Assembly (NCBI GenBank): GCA_038250515.1 | Contig: JBBSCG010000069.1 | Location: 1-9,225, forward strand | Direction of reading: 5' to 3' | DNA length: 9,225 nucleotides | From: JAICUY01 sp038250515 | Lineage (GTDB): Bacteria > Chloroflexota > Limnocylindria > QHBO01 | Shown: positions 8,928 through 9,225 of the stretch, piece after piece | Position numbering within the stretch: the stretch's first letter is position 1 | Layout: each line of letters begins with the position of its first letter | The notes under the pieces: model-generated | What the model saw: only the letters and a program-made list of their open reading frames with translations | Database searches by the model: none | Told to the model about the DNA's origin: nothing | Program-made: the position numbers and the translations under genes

Positions 8928-8933
8928 AGTATA
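8928..8933 (-). promoter_or_regulatory. Putative secA -10 element
   Basis: TATACT on the minus strand matches the -10 consensus at five of six positions and lies 10 bases before the secA ATG, so transcription would start only about 4-5 bases upstream. No good -35 is visible. The corresponding position holds a short palindrome, GACCG-ATA-CGGTC (8941-8953), which could be an operator. The near-leaderless arrangement fits the absence of a Shine-Dalgarno. Confidence 0.4.
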
Positions 8934-9041
8934 TCCGTTTGACCGATACGGTCCTTCCGGGCGCCCCGCCGCGGGTGTTGGCCGGCGCTGCGTTTCAGGA
9001 CCACCTGGGCGCGCGCGTTTCAGCCGGTGGACGTATCGCAC

Positions 9042-9205
9042 AAGGAGTGGGCGCCCTGAGCCCGTCGCGGGCGCCGACCGCGCCACTCCTGCTCCGCGGA
9101 GCGTCACGCGCTGGCAAATCGGCGAACGAGGGCCGGTGGAGGAGTCCGAACCGGCGTCCCGTTCTCCGATAGCTCCACCACGTGAAACGGGACTGTGGAG
9201 CGGAG
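9042..9205. other. Hairpin-rich non-coding region upstream of secA
   Basis: The 308 bases from 8918 to the window edge show no convincing gene. They contain successive inverted repeats. The first is an extended stem (9043-9050 with 9083-9090, continued by 9051-9056 with 9069-9074, with an 8-base one-sided bulge). Next come a 12-base palindrome GCTCCGCGGAGC (9091-9102) and a 6-bp hairpin GCCGGT/ACCGGC (9132-9137 with 9150-9155). The last is a 7-bp hairpin (GCTCCAC 9172-9178 with GTGGAGC 9195-9201). The loop of this last hairpin (AACGGGAC 9186-9193) is complementary to GTCCCGTT at 9156-9163, allowing a pseudoknot or a switch. It could be the 3' UTR or terminator of the gene upstream, or a 5' control region of secA. 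No poly-U run is present. Confidence 0.45.
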
Positions 9206-9225
9206 CGCGATTCGACGGATCGAGC

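Noticed and set aside
9100..9165. tRNA-like stretch (GGTTCGGACTCC on the minus strand)
   Set aside because: The would-be T-arm has only two stem pairs and no D-arm, anticodon stem or matching acceptor is found.

Overview
This is a high-GC bacterial chromosome segment in which every convincing gene lies on the minus strand. In transcription order (right to left) it reads secA, a small cysteine-rich protein gene, prfB (release factor 2, with a programmed frameshift), ftsE, ftsX, an S41 carboxy-terminal processing protease, a probable 13-codon leader ORF, smpB, a 331-base structured gap and ssrA (tmRNA). The order prfB-ftsE-ftsX-(ctp)-smpB is familiar from high-GC Gram-positive bacteria and Chloroflexota. 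The very high third-position GC, the SecA with an extra N-terminal segment, and several genes lacking a Shine-Dalgarno sequence fit a Chloroflexota (for example Limnocylindria-like) or deep actinobacterial genome. That assignment is an inference from general features, not from any search.

Layout: 1-374 tmRNA (minus). 375-705 is a non-coding gap holding the putative ssrA promoter and a strong nested inverted repeat (506-664). 706-1164 smpB. 1165-1365 is a leader region with promoter, strong ribosome site, 13-codon ORF and terminator-like hairpin. 1366-2754 is the S41 protease. 2848-3732 ftsX and 3737-4474 ftsE are separated by 4 bases. 4527-5649 is prfB, read through an in-frame TGA by +1 frameshifting. 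5636-5968 encodes an unrecognised 8-cysteine protein whose 3' end overlaps the prfB start. 6041-8917 secA. 8918-9225 is non-coding and rich in hairpins; the gene upstream of secA is outside the window.

Functional themes are protein export and the envelope (SecA, FtsEX, membrane-anchored protease) and translation termination and rescue (RF2, SmpB, tmRNA). SmpB and tmRNA form the trans-translation pair that frees stalled ribosomes and tags the product with a degron, here (A)GNNSYALAA. Upstream of ssrA, the smpB leader, ctpA and ftsE there is a repeated extended -10-like element TGCTA(N)3T. For ftsE and ctpA it would give very short 5' leaders.

The best candidates for undescribed biology are the duplicated CX3CX2C small protein coupled to prfB, the 159-base nested inverted repeat between smpB and ssrA, and the possible leader-peptide attenuator in front of smpB. 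No CRISPR array, insertion sequence, phage gene or defence system is visible.
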